A DNA stretch of 64,000 bases from Streptomyces sp. NRRL S-118. Lineage in GTDB: Bacteria; Actinomycetota; Actinomycetes; Streptomycetales; Streptomycetaceae. The notes beneath the pieces were generated by a model. The model was not told the origin of the DNA and did not search any database. It worked only from the letters and a program-made list of their open reading frames with translations. Made by a program: the position numbers and the translations under genes. Position 1 is the stretch's first letter. Every line of letters begins with the position of its first letter. Shown here one piece after another: positions 1 to 9,171 of the stretch. The stretch lies in NCBI RefSeq assembly GCF_000716335.1, contig NZ_JOBL01000100.1:1-64000 (forward strand). The letters run 5' to 3'.

Positions 1-180
1 TTCCGGTGGCCGTTGGAGGGCCTTTGCCTTTCGGCTGGTCCGACTTTATCAGAATCATTCGGCCGACCTAATCGGCGTAGTGATTCGGATTTGAATCGGA
101 GTGGCTCCGCGGAAATCATCTTTCCGGCCGGAGCGAGAGAGACTCTATCGGCTGCGCTGGATCTTGTCCATCTCCAGGCA
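1..180 (-). other. Probable leader of an rRNA operon running off the left edge
   Basis: This stretch has no credible reading frame and is more AT-rich than its surroundings. Read on the minus strand it contains a TGATAAAGTCGGA box (39-51) followed by paired purine/pyrimidine runs, and a second related GATAGAGTC box (141-149). Boxes of this kind occur in the untranslated leaders of Streptomyces rRNA operons, upstream of the mature 16S end, where stem-loops guide processing. It lies just downstream of a strong sigma70-type promoter. The assignment rests on motif memory; the 16S gene itself is outside the window. An unrelated highly expressed operon is the alternative. Confidence 0.5.
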
Positions 181-188
181 ACCGTTTA

Positions 189-217
189 AATCTACCTCCA
201 CCTGGGCCCCGTGTCAA
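189..217 (-). promoter_or_regulatory. Strong sigma70/HrdB-type promoter, reading leftwards
   Basis: On the minus strand a perfect TTGACA -35 box (212-217) is separated by exactly 17 bp from a TAGATT -10 box (189-194). This is close to the vegetative consensus, which is uncommon in Streptomyces except at rRNA and housekeeping promoters. Transcription would start near 180 and run through the leader-like sequence at 1-180. Confidence 0.6.
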
Positions 218-269
218 CGGGTCCTCCGGGCGAAGAGGACACTAGCAGGTGAGCGGGGTCGTGCGCACA

Positions 270-1277
270 TCAGGCGGCCGTGGGGAGCTCGGCGCTGCGT
301 TCGGATGCGTCGACGTCTCCTGTGTCGCCGGCCCGGGCGGCACGTCCGCCGAGGACGTACACGTACGCGAGGAAGGCGAGCTCGGCGGCGACGCCGATGG
401 TGATGCGGGCCCACGTCGGGAGGCCGGACGGGGTCACGAAGCCCTCGATCACACCGGACACCAAGAGAACCAGTGCCAGGCCGATCGCCATACCGATCGC
501 GGCGCGGCCCTGTTGGGCCATGGCCGTGCGGCGGGTCTGCGGGCCCGGGTCGATCAGGGTCCAGCCCAGGCGCAGGCCCGTGCCGGCGGCGACGAAGACC
601 GCGGTGAGTTCCAGCAGGCCGTGCGGGAGGACGAGCCCGAGGAAGGTGTCCAGGCGGCCCGCGGAGGACATCAGGCCGAGCCCCATGCCGAGGTTGAGCA
701 TGTTGAGCAGCAGGATCCAGATGACGGGAACGCAGAGGAAGGCTCCCAGGACCAGGCACATGGCGGCGGCCTGGGCATTGTTCGTCCAGACCTGGGCGGC
801 GAAGGAAGCAGCGGGGTGGCTCGAGTAGTACGTCTCGTACTGGCCGCCGGGTCGGGTCAGCTCGCGCAGTTCGTCGGGGGCGGCGAGGGCGGACTGGACC
901 TCGGGGTGGGTGCCGATCCACCAACCGATGATCGCGGCGAGGAGTGTGGAGAGCACGGCCGTCGGGATCCACCAGTGACGCGAGCGGTAGACCGCCGCGG
1001 GGAAGCCGGCTGTCAGGAAGTGGACGGCGTCGCGCCAGGAGGCGCGGCGGGTGCCGGTGACGGTGGCGCGGGCGCGGGCCACGAGCTGGGTGAGCCGGGC
1101 GGTGAGCAGCGGGTCGGGCGCACTGGACTGGATCAGGGACAGATGCGTGGCGGTGCGCTGGTACAGGGCGACGAGTTCGTCGGCCTCGGCGCCGGTGAGG
1201 TGCCTGCCGCGCCGCAAGAGGTTCTCCAGGCGGTCCCACTCGGCTCGGTGGGCGGTGACGAAGACGTCGAGGTCCAT
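270..1277 (-). CDS. Stage II sporulation protein M (SpoIIM/DUF95) family membrane protein
   Basis: 335 residues. The start is the ATG opening MDLDVFVTAHR; the frame stays open further upstream but there it runs through the divergent gene. A charged N-terminal helical part of about 100 residues is followed by five or six hydrophobic segments, including WWIPTAVLSTLLAAIIGWWI and WILLLNMLNLGMGLGLM. That layout is typical of SpoIIM/DUF95 proteins. In Bacillus SpoIIM acts in engulfment during sporulation; in actinobacteria the family is widespread and usually sits beside an RDD protein, as here (divergent, 118 bp away). The precise function in Streptomyces is unknown. The hydrophilic C-terminus (about 30 residues) is probably cytoplasmic. 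Confidence 0.85.
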   Translation of the reverse strand: MDLDVFVTAHRAEWDRLENLLRRGRHLTGAEADELVALYQRTATHLSLIQSSAPDPLLTARLTQLVARARATVTGTRRASWRDAVHFLTAGFPAAVYRSRHWWIPTAVLSTLLAAIIGWWIGTHPEVQSALAAPDELRELTRPGGQYETYYSSHPAASFAAQVWTNNAQAAAMCLVLGAFLCVPVIWILLLNMLNLGMGLGLMSSAGRLDTFLGLVLPHGLLELTAVFVAAGTGLRLGWTLIDPGPQTRRTAMAQQGRAAIGMAIGLALVLLVSGVIEGFVTPSGLPTWARITIGVAAELAFLAYVYVLGGRAARAGDTGDVDASERSAELPTAA

Positions 1278-1395
1278 GATCGACTGCTGCTCCAGGCACT
1301 GGGTGCGTACGGGTCGTACTACTGCGGCGCGCTGATGGTCAGCTTGGCAGACTGAGGTTCGAAGGGGTCGGGGAAGGCCGGAGAAGGGTGGCGCT

Positions 1396-2469
1396 GTGAG
1401 TGGAGTCGTGACAGGGGACGCCGTCGTGCTCGGGCTGCATCCTGCCCGGCTGCCGAGCCGGGCGCTCGCCCTGCTCGTCGATCTGGCGGTGGTGTGGGCG
1501 GCGTATCTCCTCATATCCGTCGGCCTGGCCATCGCGACGGCGTCGCTGGACGAGGCCGCCGGGATGGCGGTGTCGATCGCGACCTTCCTGCTGGTGCTGG
1601 TGGGTGCGCCGATCGCCGTGGAGACGCTGACCCACGGGCGCTCGCTGGGGAAGCTGGCTTGTGGGCTGAGGGTCGTCCGGGACGACGGGGGACCGATCCG
1701 CTTCCGGCATGCGCTGGTACGTGGGGCGATGGGGGTGGTGGAGATCCTGATGTGTTTCGGGGTCATCGCGTGCATCGCCTCACTGGTGTCGGCGCGGGGC
1801 CGGCGGATCGGCGACGTCTTCGCGGGGACGCTGGTCGTACGGGAAAGGGTCCCGGCGGCCCGGACGACGCCCGTGCCTCCGCCGCCGCCGTGGCTGGTGG
1901 GGCGGTTCGCCGGGCTCGACCTGTCCGCGGTGCCGGACGAGCTGTGGCTGGCGGTACGGCAGTACTTGACGCGGATGCGGCAGCTCGACCCGCAGGTGGG
2001 GCGCGAGCTTGCGGAGCGGCTCGCGGATGAGCTGGTCGCAAGGACCGGGACGCCTCCCCCGCCCGGGGTACCGGCGGCGGAGTACCTGGCCGGGGTGGTG
2101 CACGAGCGGCAGGCACGGGAAGCGCGGCGGGCGTTCGCCGCGGGGGCGGTGGGTGGAGCCGGATCCGTGACGGGCGGGGCGGGTGTCATCGCCCCGGTGG
2201 GCCCGGCGGGTCCGGCGGGCCCGGCGGACCTGGTGGGTGCAGCCGGTGTCGGCGGGGCCGGTGGTGCTGCTGGGGCTGCGGCGACTGCCGGGGCTGCTGG
2301 GGGTGGGGCTGCTGGATTCAGCGAGGCCAGCAGTGCTGGTGATGGTGATACGGGCGACGGAGCTGGTGCAGCGGGGCCGGGCGCGGCAGGCGGCGGTTCG
2401 GGGGCGGCCGAGCTTGGCGGCGGGACGGCTGAGGCGCCACGGGCGACGGGGTTCGCGCCGCCTGCGTGA
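1396..2469 (+). CDS. RDD family membrane protein with Gly/Ala-rich tail
   Basis: 357 residues from a GTG start, divergent from the SpoIIM-like gene. The RDD domain occupies about residues 15-150: the signature Arg and Asp lie in RALALLVD (about R22 and D29), followed by transmembrane segments and a later GRRIGDVFAG motif. The middle (about 170-235) looks like a soluble helical domain. The last 120 residues are almost only Gly, Ala and a few Ser/Thr, so they are low complexity and probably disordered. RDD proteins are small membrane proteins of uncertain, possibly transport-related, function. Pairing of RDD with SpoIIM/DUF95 genes is recurrent in actinobacteria, which suggests a shared membrane role. 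Confidence 0.85.
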   Translation: MSGVVTGDAVVLGLHPARLPSRALALLVDLAVVWAAYLLISVGLAIATASLDEAAGMAVSIATFLLVLVGAPIAVETLTHGRSLGKLACGLRVVRDDGGPIRFRHALVRGAMGVVEILMCFGVIACIASLVSARGRRIGDVFAGTLVVRERVPAARTTPVPPPPPWLVGRFAGLDLSAVPDELWLAVRQYLTRMRQLDPQVGRELAERLADELVARTGTPPPPGVPAAEYLAGVVHERQAREARRAFAAGAVGGAGSVTGGAGVIAPVGPAGPAGPADLVGAAGVGGAGGAAGAAATAGAAGGGAAGFSEASSAGDGDTGDGAGAAGPGAAGGGSGAAELGGGTAEAPRATGFAPPA

Positions 2470-2553
2470 ATGCGGTCCCTCGTGGCCGCGGGTGCCCGGG
2501 CCTCGGGCCCCCTGGCGATCGCTGAGCAGGGCAGGTCTCGTGGCCTCGGCGGT

Positions 2554-3168
2554 TCAGGGGAAGACCGACGGCGGCGTGTCGAGGTCTTCGAGCTCGATGC
2601 CGGGGGCCGCGAGGACCACGTCCCCCGCGATGTGGACCGTGTGCCGTTCCCCTGTGTCGAGTGCGCTGACCTGGTATTCGTCCACGGTCAGGGGGCCGTT
2701 GTCAGTGGCGTGCGCTTCACTTCTCAGCAAGGCCCACGACTGGTCGACGGTGAGGGGTGCGAGGACCGGGTCCGTGAAGGCGACGAGGCGGACGCGGGTC
2801 GCGGGGGACGAGGGGGTGAGGCGCAGGAGCCGGGAGATCGCGATGAGGAACGCCGGGGAGGTGCCGGTGAAGGCATGGGCGCGGACATTGCCTTCAGTGG
2901 CATGCGTGCCGGTGGGGTCGGTGCGGACCCAGGTGACGCCGTCGAGGGCGGCGCCCCGGACCTGCCAGCTCGCGGCGTGCAGTTCGAGGCGGATGGGGCG
3001 GCCGAGGTCGTCGATGGCGAGGTCGACGGAGCCGGCGTGATCGCCGGAGGGGGTGGTGAGCTGCGAGACGTAGCGCCAGCCGGAGGGGCCCGGTGCGCAG
3101 TGGAAGTGTTCGTCGCCGAGGGGGGTGCGATCGTGCGGATCATGAAGCGAATAACGGCCGCGGGGCAT
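2554..3168 (-). CDS. Conserved hypothetical protein
   Basis: 204 residues if it starts at the ATG giving MPRGRYSLHD; an upstream GTG/ATG extension exists but is Arg/Pro-rich and not protein-like. No transmembrane segment or signal peptide is visible. The sequence is a mixed beta-rich soluble type (for example HFHCAPGPSGWRYVSQL, SVDLAIDDLGRPIRLEL), and I recognise no catalytic motif. Its position downstream of ahcY in the same direction, separated by a terminator, matches an uncharacterised actinobacterial protein found next to adenosylhomocysteinase. Function unknown. Confidence 0.75.
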   Translation of the reverse strand: MPRGRYSLHDPHDRTPLGDEHFHCAPGPSGWRYVSQLTTPSGDHAGSVDLAIDDLGRPIRLELHAASWQVRGAALDGVTWVRTDPTGTHATEGNVRAHAFTGTSPAFLIAISRLLRLTPSSPATRVRLVAFTDPVLAPLTVDQSWALLRSEAHATDNGPLTVDEYQVSALDTGERHTVHIAGDVVLAAPGIELEDLDTPPSVFP

Positions 3169-3214
3169 GGGTCCTCGGGTCCTCGTCGTCGGCGGTGAAG
3201 AAGCCGCGCACGGG

Positions 3215-3249
3215 GCAGGCCCCCGCCACGGGGGTGCGGGGGCCTGCCT
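3215..3249 (-). terminator. Rho-independent-like hairpin after ahcY
   Basis: A perfect 12-bp GC stem (3215-3226 with 3238-3249) closes an 11-nt loop. It lies 120 bp beyond the stop of ahcY on the strand of transcription. There is no U-tract, as is usual for Streptomyces terminators. Confidence 0.6.
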
Positions 3250-3369
3250 CGAGCGTGCTGCCGGGCGTTCCTGCCGGCTGCCGCCCGTCACCGCGGATCG
3301 GTGCCGCGGACCGCGTCAGTGCACGGTCGCGGTCCGCGGGAGCGGTGGGCAGCAACCGGTGGCGGCGGC

Positions 3370-4992
<1,623 letters not shown>

Positions 4993-5143
4993 TCACGAAT
5001 CTACACCGATCGGTCCGGCGTCCTACAGTCCGGCCGGGTGTGGGATTCGGCCGAATCCGGCGGGCGCGGGGCCGGAACGCGGATCTGCGCAGGCCGGGGC
5101 GGGGTCCACCCCGGCTGGGCGTTCCGCGGTTCCGGCAGGTTCC

Positions 5144-5231
5144 GGGGGTTCGACGGCCCGGGGGTTCGACGGCCCGGGGGTTCGGCGGTCCGGTCGTCCG
5201 GCGGTCCGGTCGTCCGGCGGTCCGGTATGCC
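5144..5231. repeat. 16-bp-period GC-rich tandem array
   Basis: Three copies of a GGGGGTTCGACGGCCC-like unit (starting at 5144, 5160, 5176) run in the same 16-bp register into three copies of GGCGGTCCGGTCGTCC (5184, 5200, 5216; the last degenerate). A further isolated partial copy lies near 5264. The array is intergenic, and all reading frames through it give Arg/Pro/Gly low-complexity peptides. Confidence 0.8.
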
Positions 5232-5352
5232 CCGTCGTCCGGGCGGGCGGTAGCCGGATGGGCCGCGGTCCGGTCGTCCGGCAGCCAGGTGGCCCGGTCG
5301 GGCAGATGGCCCGGTCGTACGGTGGGCGGCCGGGAGCCGGGCCGGGCATGGC

Positions 5353-5390
5353 GAAGGCCCCCGACCGCGGGATGCGGACCAGGGGCCTTC
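5353..5390 (-). terminator. Hairpin terminator after the cation-efflux gene
   Basis: GAAGGCCCC (5353-5361) pairs with GGGGCCTTC (5382-5390) across a 20-nt loop, 15 bp beyond the stop of the efflux gene. Confidence 0.55.
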
Positions 5391-5404
5391 GGCCGTGGCG
5401 TTCG

Positions 5405-6376
5405 TCAGTGGACGTCGCCCGGGCCGCCCGGGGTCTTGCCCGTGGCGCTGCCCGCGGATGCGGCGGCCTCGTTGTAGATGTCAGGCTCCAGGTAGATCAC
5501 GCGCGCGATCGGGACGGCGGCGCGGATCCGCTCCTCGGCGGCGTCGATGGCCGCGGCGACCTCGGCGGCCGTTTCGTCGTGCCGGACGGCGATCTTCGCG
5601 GCGACCAGCAGCTCCTCGGGGCCGAGGTGGAGCGTGCGCATGTGGATGATGCGGGTGACCGTGGTGCCGTCGACGAGCGACGCCTCGATCTTCTTCACCT
5701 CGTCGACGCCGGCCGCCTCACCGAGGAGCAGCGACTTCGTCTCGGCGGCCAGGACGATCGCGATCACGATGAGCAGGATGCCGATGCAGAGGGTGCCGAT
5801 GCCGTCCCACACGCCGTTGCCGGTGACGAGCGCCAGGCTGACGCCGACGAGGGCGAGGATGAGGCCGATCAGCGCGCCGAGGTCCTCCAGGAGGACGACC
5901 GGCAGCTCGGGGGCCTTGGCCCGGCGGACGAACTCCTTCCAGGAGAGACCGCCGCGTACCTCGTTGGACTCCTTGATGGCGGTGCGGAAGGAGAACGTCT
6001 CGGCGATGATCGCGAAGACGAGGACGCCGACCGGCCAGTACCAGGCCTCGATCTCGTGCGGGTCCTTGATCTTCTCGTAGCCCTCGTAGATGGCGAACAT
6101 GCCACCGACCGAGAAGAGGACGATCGAGACGAGGAAGGCGTAGATGTAGCGCTCGCGGCCGTAGCCGAAGGGGTGCTGGGGGGTGGCCTCCCGCTGGGCC
6201 TTCTTGCCGCCGAGCAGCAGCAGGCCCTGGTTGCCGGAGTCGGCGAGCGAGTGCACGCTCTCCGCCAGCATCGACGACGAACCACTGAAGAGGAACGCCA
6301 CGAATTTGCTCGCCGCGATCGCGAGGTTGGCGGCGAGGGCCGCCACGATCGCCTTGGTTCCGCCTGACGCGCTCAT
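5405..6376 (-). CDS. Cation diffusion facilitator family transporter
   Basis: 323 residues starting MSASGGTKAI. Six hydrophobic segments fill about residues 1-225, followed by a cytoplasmic domain of about 85 residues, the CDF fold. The first metal-site motif is visible as ESVHSLADSGNQ (Ser-Leu-Ala-Asp-Ser), and the second helix pair carries VVLLEDLGALIGL, with an acidic position where the family has its other metal ligands. Family members export divalent cations (Zn, Fe, Mn, Co) in exchange for protons. The metal cannot be read from the sequence. It lies between ahcY and manA, probably transcribed alone. Confidence 0.88.
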   Translation of the reverse strand: MSASGGTKAIVAALAANLAIAASKFVAFLFSGSSSMLAESVHSLADSGNQGLLLLGGKKAQREATPQHPFGYGRERYIYAFLVSIVLFSVGGMFAIYEGYEKIKDPHEIEAWYWPVGVLVFAIIAETFSFRTAIKESNEVRGGLSWKEFVRRAKAPELPVVLLEDLGALIGLILALVGVSLALVTGNGVWDGIGTLCIGILLIVIAIVLAAETKSLLLGEAAGVDEVKKIEASLVDGTTVTRIIHMRTLHLGPEELLVAAKIAVRHDETAAEVAAAIDAAEERIRAAVPIARVIYLEPDIYNEAAASAGSATGKTPGGPGDVH

Positions 6377-6462
6377 GCGTGCGGGTGTCCCTTCGCTGGT
6401 ACCTAGGGGGGTGGTGGTTCGTACGGCCGCACATTGTTGCAGCAGGCGGGATGCGTGGTGCG

Positions 6463-7632
6463 TCAGGCCATCGCTGTGGCACGGAAGAGGGTGCCCGTAC
6501 CGGACAGTTCGACCTTTTCGCCTGCTGGGACGAAGACGGACTGCCCGGGGGTGAGGGTGAGCTCCCCGGCTCGCGGGGCACCGGCGGTGGCGAGCAGGAT
6601 CTGGGGGGCTCGGGTGGTGAGGTCGGCGGGCGCGGCGCCTTCGGCCCGTACGTAACGGGAGAGGCGGAACTCGTCGACCGGTGTCTCGTAGACCTCTTCG
6701 CCGTACGGGGCCGATGCCTCGGGGCGCAGCACGGTGGGGTCCTCGGCCTCGAAGCGGACGATGCGCAGTAGTTCGGGGACGTCGACGTGCTTGGGGGTCA
6801 GGCCGCACCGCAGGACGTTGTCGGAGCTGGCCATGATCTCGACGCCGAAGCCGCTGAGGTAGGCGTGCGGGACGCCGGCGCCGAGGTAGATGCCTTCGCC
6901 CGGCTGGAGCGTGACGTGGTTGAGGAGCATGGCGGCCAGGACGCCCGGGTCGCCCGGGTAGTGGTGGGCGAGGACGGCGTACGGGGCGTGGGCGCCGCCG
7001 AGGCGCTCGCAGGCGGCGGCGGCTTCGGCGACGGTGGCCGCGATGTCGGCGCGGTCGGCGGACAGCACGGCCGAGAGGACCTCGCGCAGCGCGGCGTCCT
7101 CGGGGTGGGCGCGCAGGAGGTCGACGTACGGCTTGAGGGAGTCGACGTCGAGGGCGGCGAGGAGGTCCGCGGTGCGGTCGGGGGCGCGGAAGCCGCACAG
7201 GCCCTCGAAGGGGGTGAGCGCGCAGAGGAGTTCGGGCTTGTGGTTGGCGTCCTTGTAGTTGCGGTGGGGCGCGTCCAGGGGGATGCCCGCCCGCTCCTCG
7301 GCGGCGTACCCCTCCTGCGCCTGGGCGAGGTCCGGGTGGACCTGGAGGGAGAGCGGGGCCGCGGCGGCGAGCAGCTTGAGGAGGAAGGGGAAGCGGGGAC
7401 CGAACCGGGCGACGGCCGCGGGGCCGAGTTCCCCCTCGGGGTCAGCGTCGATGAGGGCGGAGAGGGGTTGGCCGGTGGTTCCGCCGCGGGTGACGCGGGA
7501 GGGGGCGCCTGGGTGGGCGCCCATCCACATCTCGGCCTGGGGCTCGCCCGTGGGGGCGGTGCCGAGCAGTTCCGGGATGGCCGTCGTGGAGCCCCAGGCG
7601 TAGGGGCGGACGGTGTTGGAGAGGCGGTCCAT
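6463..7632 (-). CDS. manA: Mannose-6-phosphate isomerase, class I
   Basis: 389 residues from the ATG (MDRLSNTVRPYAWGS); a GTG three codons upstream is an equally possible start. It interconverts fructose-6-phosphate and mannose-6-phosphate, the entry to GDP-mannose. The cupin zinc-site residues are recognisable: Gln-Val-His in SLQVHPD, Glu in HKPEL, and His in GAGVPHAYLSG. The conserved LLKLLAAAAPLSLQVHPD and DASSDNVLRCGLTPKHVD-type blocks are also present. It heads a run with the SIS protein and manB, and with the guanylyltransferase-like gene at 23896 it supplies activated mannose for glycoproteins, phosphatidylinositol mannosides and polysaccharides. Confidence 0.95.
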   Translation of the reverse strand: MDRLSNTVRPYAWGSTTAIPELLGTAPTGEPQAEMWMGAHPGAPSRVTRGGTTGQPLSALIDADPEGELGPAAVARFGPRFPFLLKLLAAAAPLSLQVHPDLAQAQEGYAAEERAGIPLDAPHRNYKDANHKPELLCALTPFEGLCGFRAPDRTADLLAALDVDSLKPYVDLLRAHPEDAALREVLSAVLSADRADIAATVAEAAAACERLGGAHAPYAVLAHHYPGDPGVLAAMLLNHVTLQPGEGIYLGAGVPHAYLSGFGVEIMASSDNVLRCGLTPKHVDVPELLRIVRFEAEDPTVLRPEASAPYGEEVYETPVDEFRLSRYVRAEGAAPADLTTRAPQILLATAGAPRAGELTLTPGQSVFVPAGEKVELSGTGTLFRATAMA

Positions 7633-7675
7633 GGTCGTCACATTTCTCGTCCGTCGCGGATCTTATGGCGGGCGT

Positions 7676-7733
7676 CCGGCGGACGTCTGCGGGCGTCCGG
7701 CAGGCAGCCGGCGGACGTCTGCGGGCGTCCGGC
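7676..7733. repeat. 26-bp direct repeat between manA and the SIS gene
   Basis: Two perfect 26-bp copies (7676-7701 and 7708-7733, offset 32 bp), each built from GGACGTCTGCGGGCGTCC flanked by CCGGC/GGC. The repeat lies within the 109-bp gap just upstream of manA on its strand and just past the stop of the SIS gene. Confidence 0.85.
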
Positions 7734-7741
7734 GGGGTCGG

Positions 7742-8875
7742 TCAGGTGTGGGCGCCCGACGCCAGCGCCAGGTAGCCGGTCGCGAAGTCCGTCACGGCGA
7801 GCAGTTCGGCGAGGGTTTCCAGCTCGGTGCCCTCCTCCGGTTCGAGCTCGCTGATGGCGGTGCCGTGGCTGAGCGCGAGTTCGCGGGCCGCCGGGGCGGC
7901 GGTGAGGCCGCCCGCGGGCCGGTCGCGCAGGAGCACCACCCGCGCGCGCAGGGCCTGGGCCTCGTCGACACGGTCACGGAAGAAGTCGTCCGGGTCGGCG
8001 CCGGCGGCGAAGTCGCCCGCGAGCAGCACCGTGTGGGTGGGGAGGGCCTCGGGGAGCTCCGCCACGATGGCGGGGCGCCCGGCGAGCTCCGCCAGGACGG
8101 CGGCGAACCGGCGGCCGACCGGGGCGGCGGTCGTGCCCTCCGTCCAGATCAGGGGCATGGTGTCGGCGAGCTCGGCGGCGAGGGTCTTGGCCGGGTTGCT
8201 GTACGTGGCGACAGCCGGGCCGCAGCGTTCGGCGATGCGGTCGAGGCGGTCGGCGACCTTCTGGACCACCTCGGCGGGAGCGGTGATCAGGCCGACGCGG
8301 TCGAGGAGGGCGAGGAGGGGTGTGAACAGTGCCCACAGAGCCGGGCTCGCCGCCTGCGTCTCCTCCTGGTCCAGTTCGTGGGGCGCGGTGGCCATCGGGA
8401 CGACCAGGCCGTGACGTCCGTCGACGGCTTCGGAGAGCGGCGAGGGCCGGGGGGCGACGGCGACGACGGTCACGCCGCGACGGTACGCCTGCTCGGCGAG
8501 GAGGGCCAGGCCGGGCTCCGTGCCGTCGGTGGTGAGGATGAGCAGCAGGTCCACGGAGCCGACCCAGCCCGGGAGCGCCCAGCGCAGGGCGCCGGCGGCC
8601 GGGGCAACGCCGCTGGAGTGCAGATGGGCGACGGGCGCGGAGGCACCCGCGAGGGCGGAGACCAGGTCGGCGACGCCGATGGCCGCGGTGCCGGGGCCCG
8701 CGACGAGGACGGCGCGGGGGCGGCCCTCCGCCTGGAGCTCGGTCACCCCTGCCTCGACGGCGTGACGTGCGGCGGTGCGTACGCGCGCACCGGCTTCTGC
8801 GGCCCCGCGGAGGAGGCCGCGGCTGTCGGCTCGGGCCAGGGCGTCCGGGTCGTCGAGCAGCGACTCGTCGAGCAT
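7742..8875 (-). CDS. SIS-domain protein, phosphoglucose/phosphomannose isomerase-like
   Basis: 377 residues. A sugar-isomerase fold is indicated by VLVAGPGTAAIGVADLVSAL (first Rossmann strand and phosphate loop), DLLLILTTDGTEPGLALLAEQA and VTVVAVAPRPSPL. The C-terminal half contains VATYSNPAKTLAAELADTMPLIW, as in the bifunctional phosphoglucose/phosphomannose isomerase family. In the usual SIS motif a Ser-rich loop binds the phosphate; here it reads TTDGTEP, so activity is uncertain. It lies between manA and the Trm112-like gene on the same strand, the order conserved in mycobacteria, and probably works in mannose or glucose phosphate metabolism. Confidence 0.85.
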   Translation of the reverse strand: MLDESLLDDPDALARADSRGLLRGAAEAGARVRTAARHAVEAGVTELQAEGRPRAVLVAGPGTAAIGVADLVSALAGASAPVAHLHSSGVAPAAGALRWALPGWVGSVDLLLILTTDGTEPGLALLAEQAYRRGVTVVAVAPRPSPLSEAVDGRHGLVVPMATAPHELDQEETQAASPALWALFTPLLALLDRVGLITAPAEVVQKVADRLDRIAERCGPAVATYSNPAKTLAAELADTMPLIWTEGTTAAPVGRRFAAVLAELAGRPAIVAELPEALPTHTVLLAGDFAAGADPDDFFRDRVDEAQALRARVVLLRDRPAGGLTAAPAARELALSHGTAISELEPEEGTELETLAELLAVTDFATGYLALASGAHT

Positions 8876-8988
8876 GGGGTGGGGCCTCCGATCGCCGTAC
8901 GAGGGTGGGGCGGGACGGTGCGGTGCTGGTGCTGCTGGGTGCCGGGCCGCAGGTGCACGGTGGCGCGACGGCGCCGGCGGGCCGGGCG

Positions 8989-9171
8989 TCAGGCCGGGCG
9001 GCGCGCCTCGTCGACCAGCAGCACCGGGATGCCGTCCCGTACCGGGTACGCCAGGCCGCAGTCGGTCCCGGTGCAGACCAGCTCGGGTGTCTCGGCTGCC
9101 GTGCGGTCGCTGAGCGGCGCGTGGCAGGCGGGGCAGGCGAGGATCTCGAGGAGGCCGGCTTCGAGCGGCAT
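8989..9171 (-). CDS. Trm112/UPF0434-like small zinc-ribbon protein
   Basis: 60 residues, starting [21 protein letters not shown] CxxC pair (CPAC) is followed by a CTGTDC Cx4C pair and the family signature [19 protein letters not shown]. Trm112-like proteins are small zinc-binding activators or chaperones of methyltransferases in archaea and eukaryotes; the bacterial UPF0434 members are poorly characterised. It is 113 bp upstream of the SIS gene and in the same direction, a conserved neighbourhood in actinobacteria. A longer in-frame start exists but adds a basic, unconserved extension. Confidence 0.88.
   Translation of the reverse strand: MPLEAGLLEILACPACHAPLSDRTAAETPELVCTGTDCGLAYPVRDGIPVLLVDEARRPA

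Noticed and set aside
101..403. Open frame of 100 codons at the left edge
   Set aside because: It is Arg-rich, starts within the putative rRNA leader and overlaps the SpoIIM-like gene on the other strand.
2183..3040. Open frame overlapping the end of the RDD gene and the hypothetical protein
   Set aside because: Another frame of the Gly/Ala-rich tail region; its codon positions do not show the expected GC pattern and no motif is present.
5144..5231. CRISPR array (regular short repeats)
   Set aside because: Units are contiguous 16-mers without unique spacers, and no cas genes are nearby. The same holds for the repeats at 18721 and 53151.
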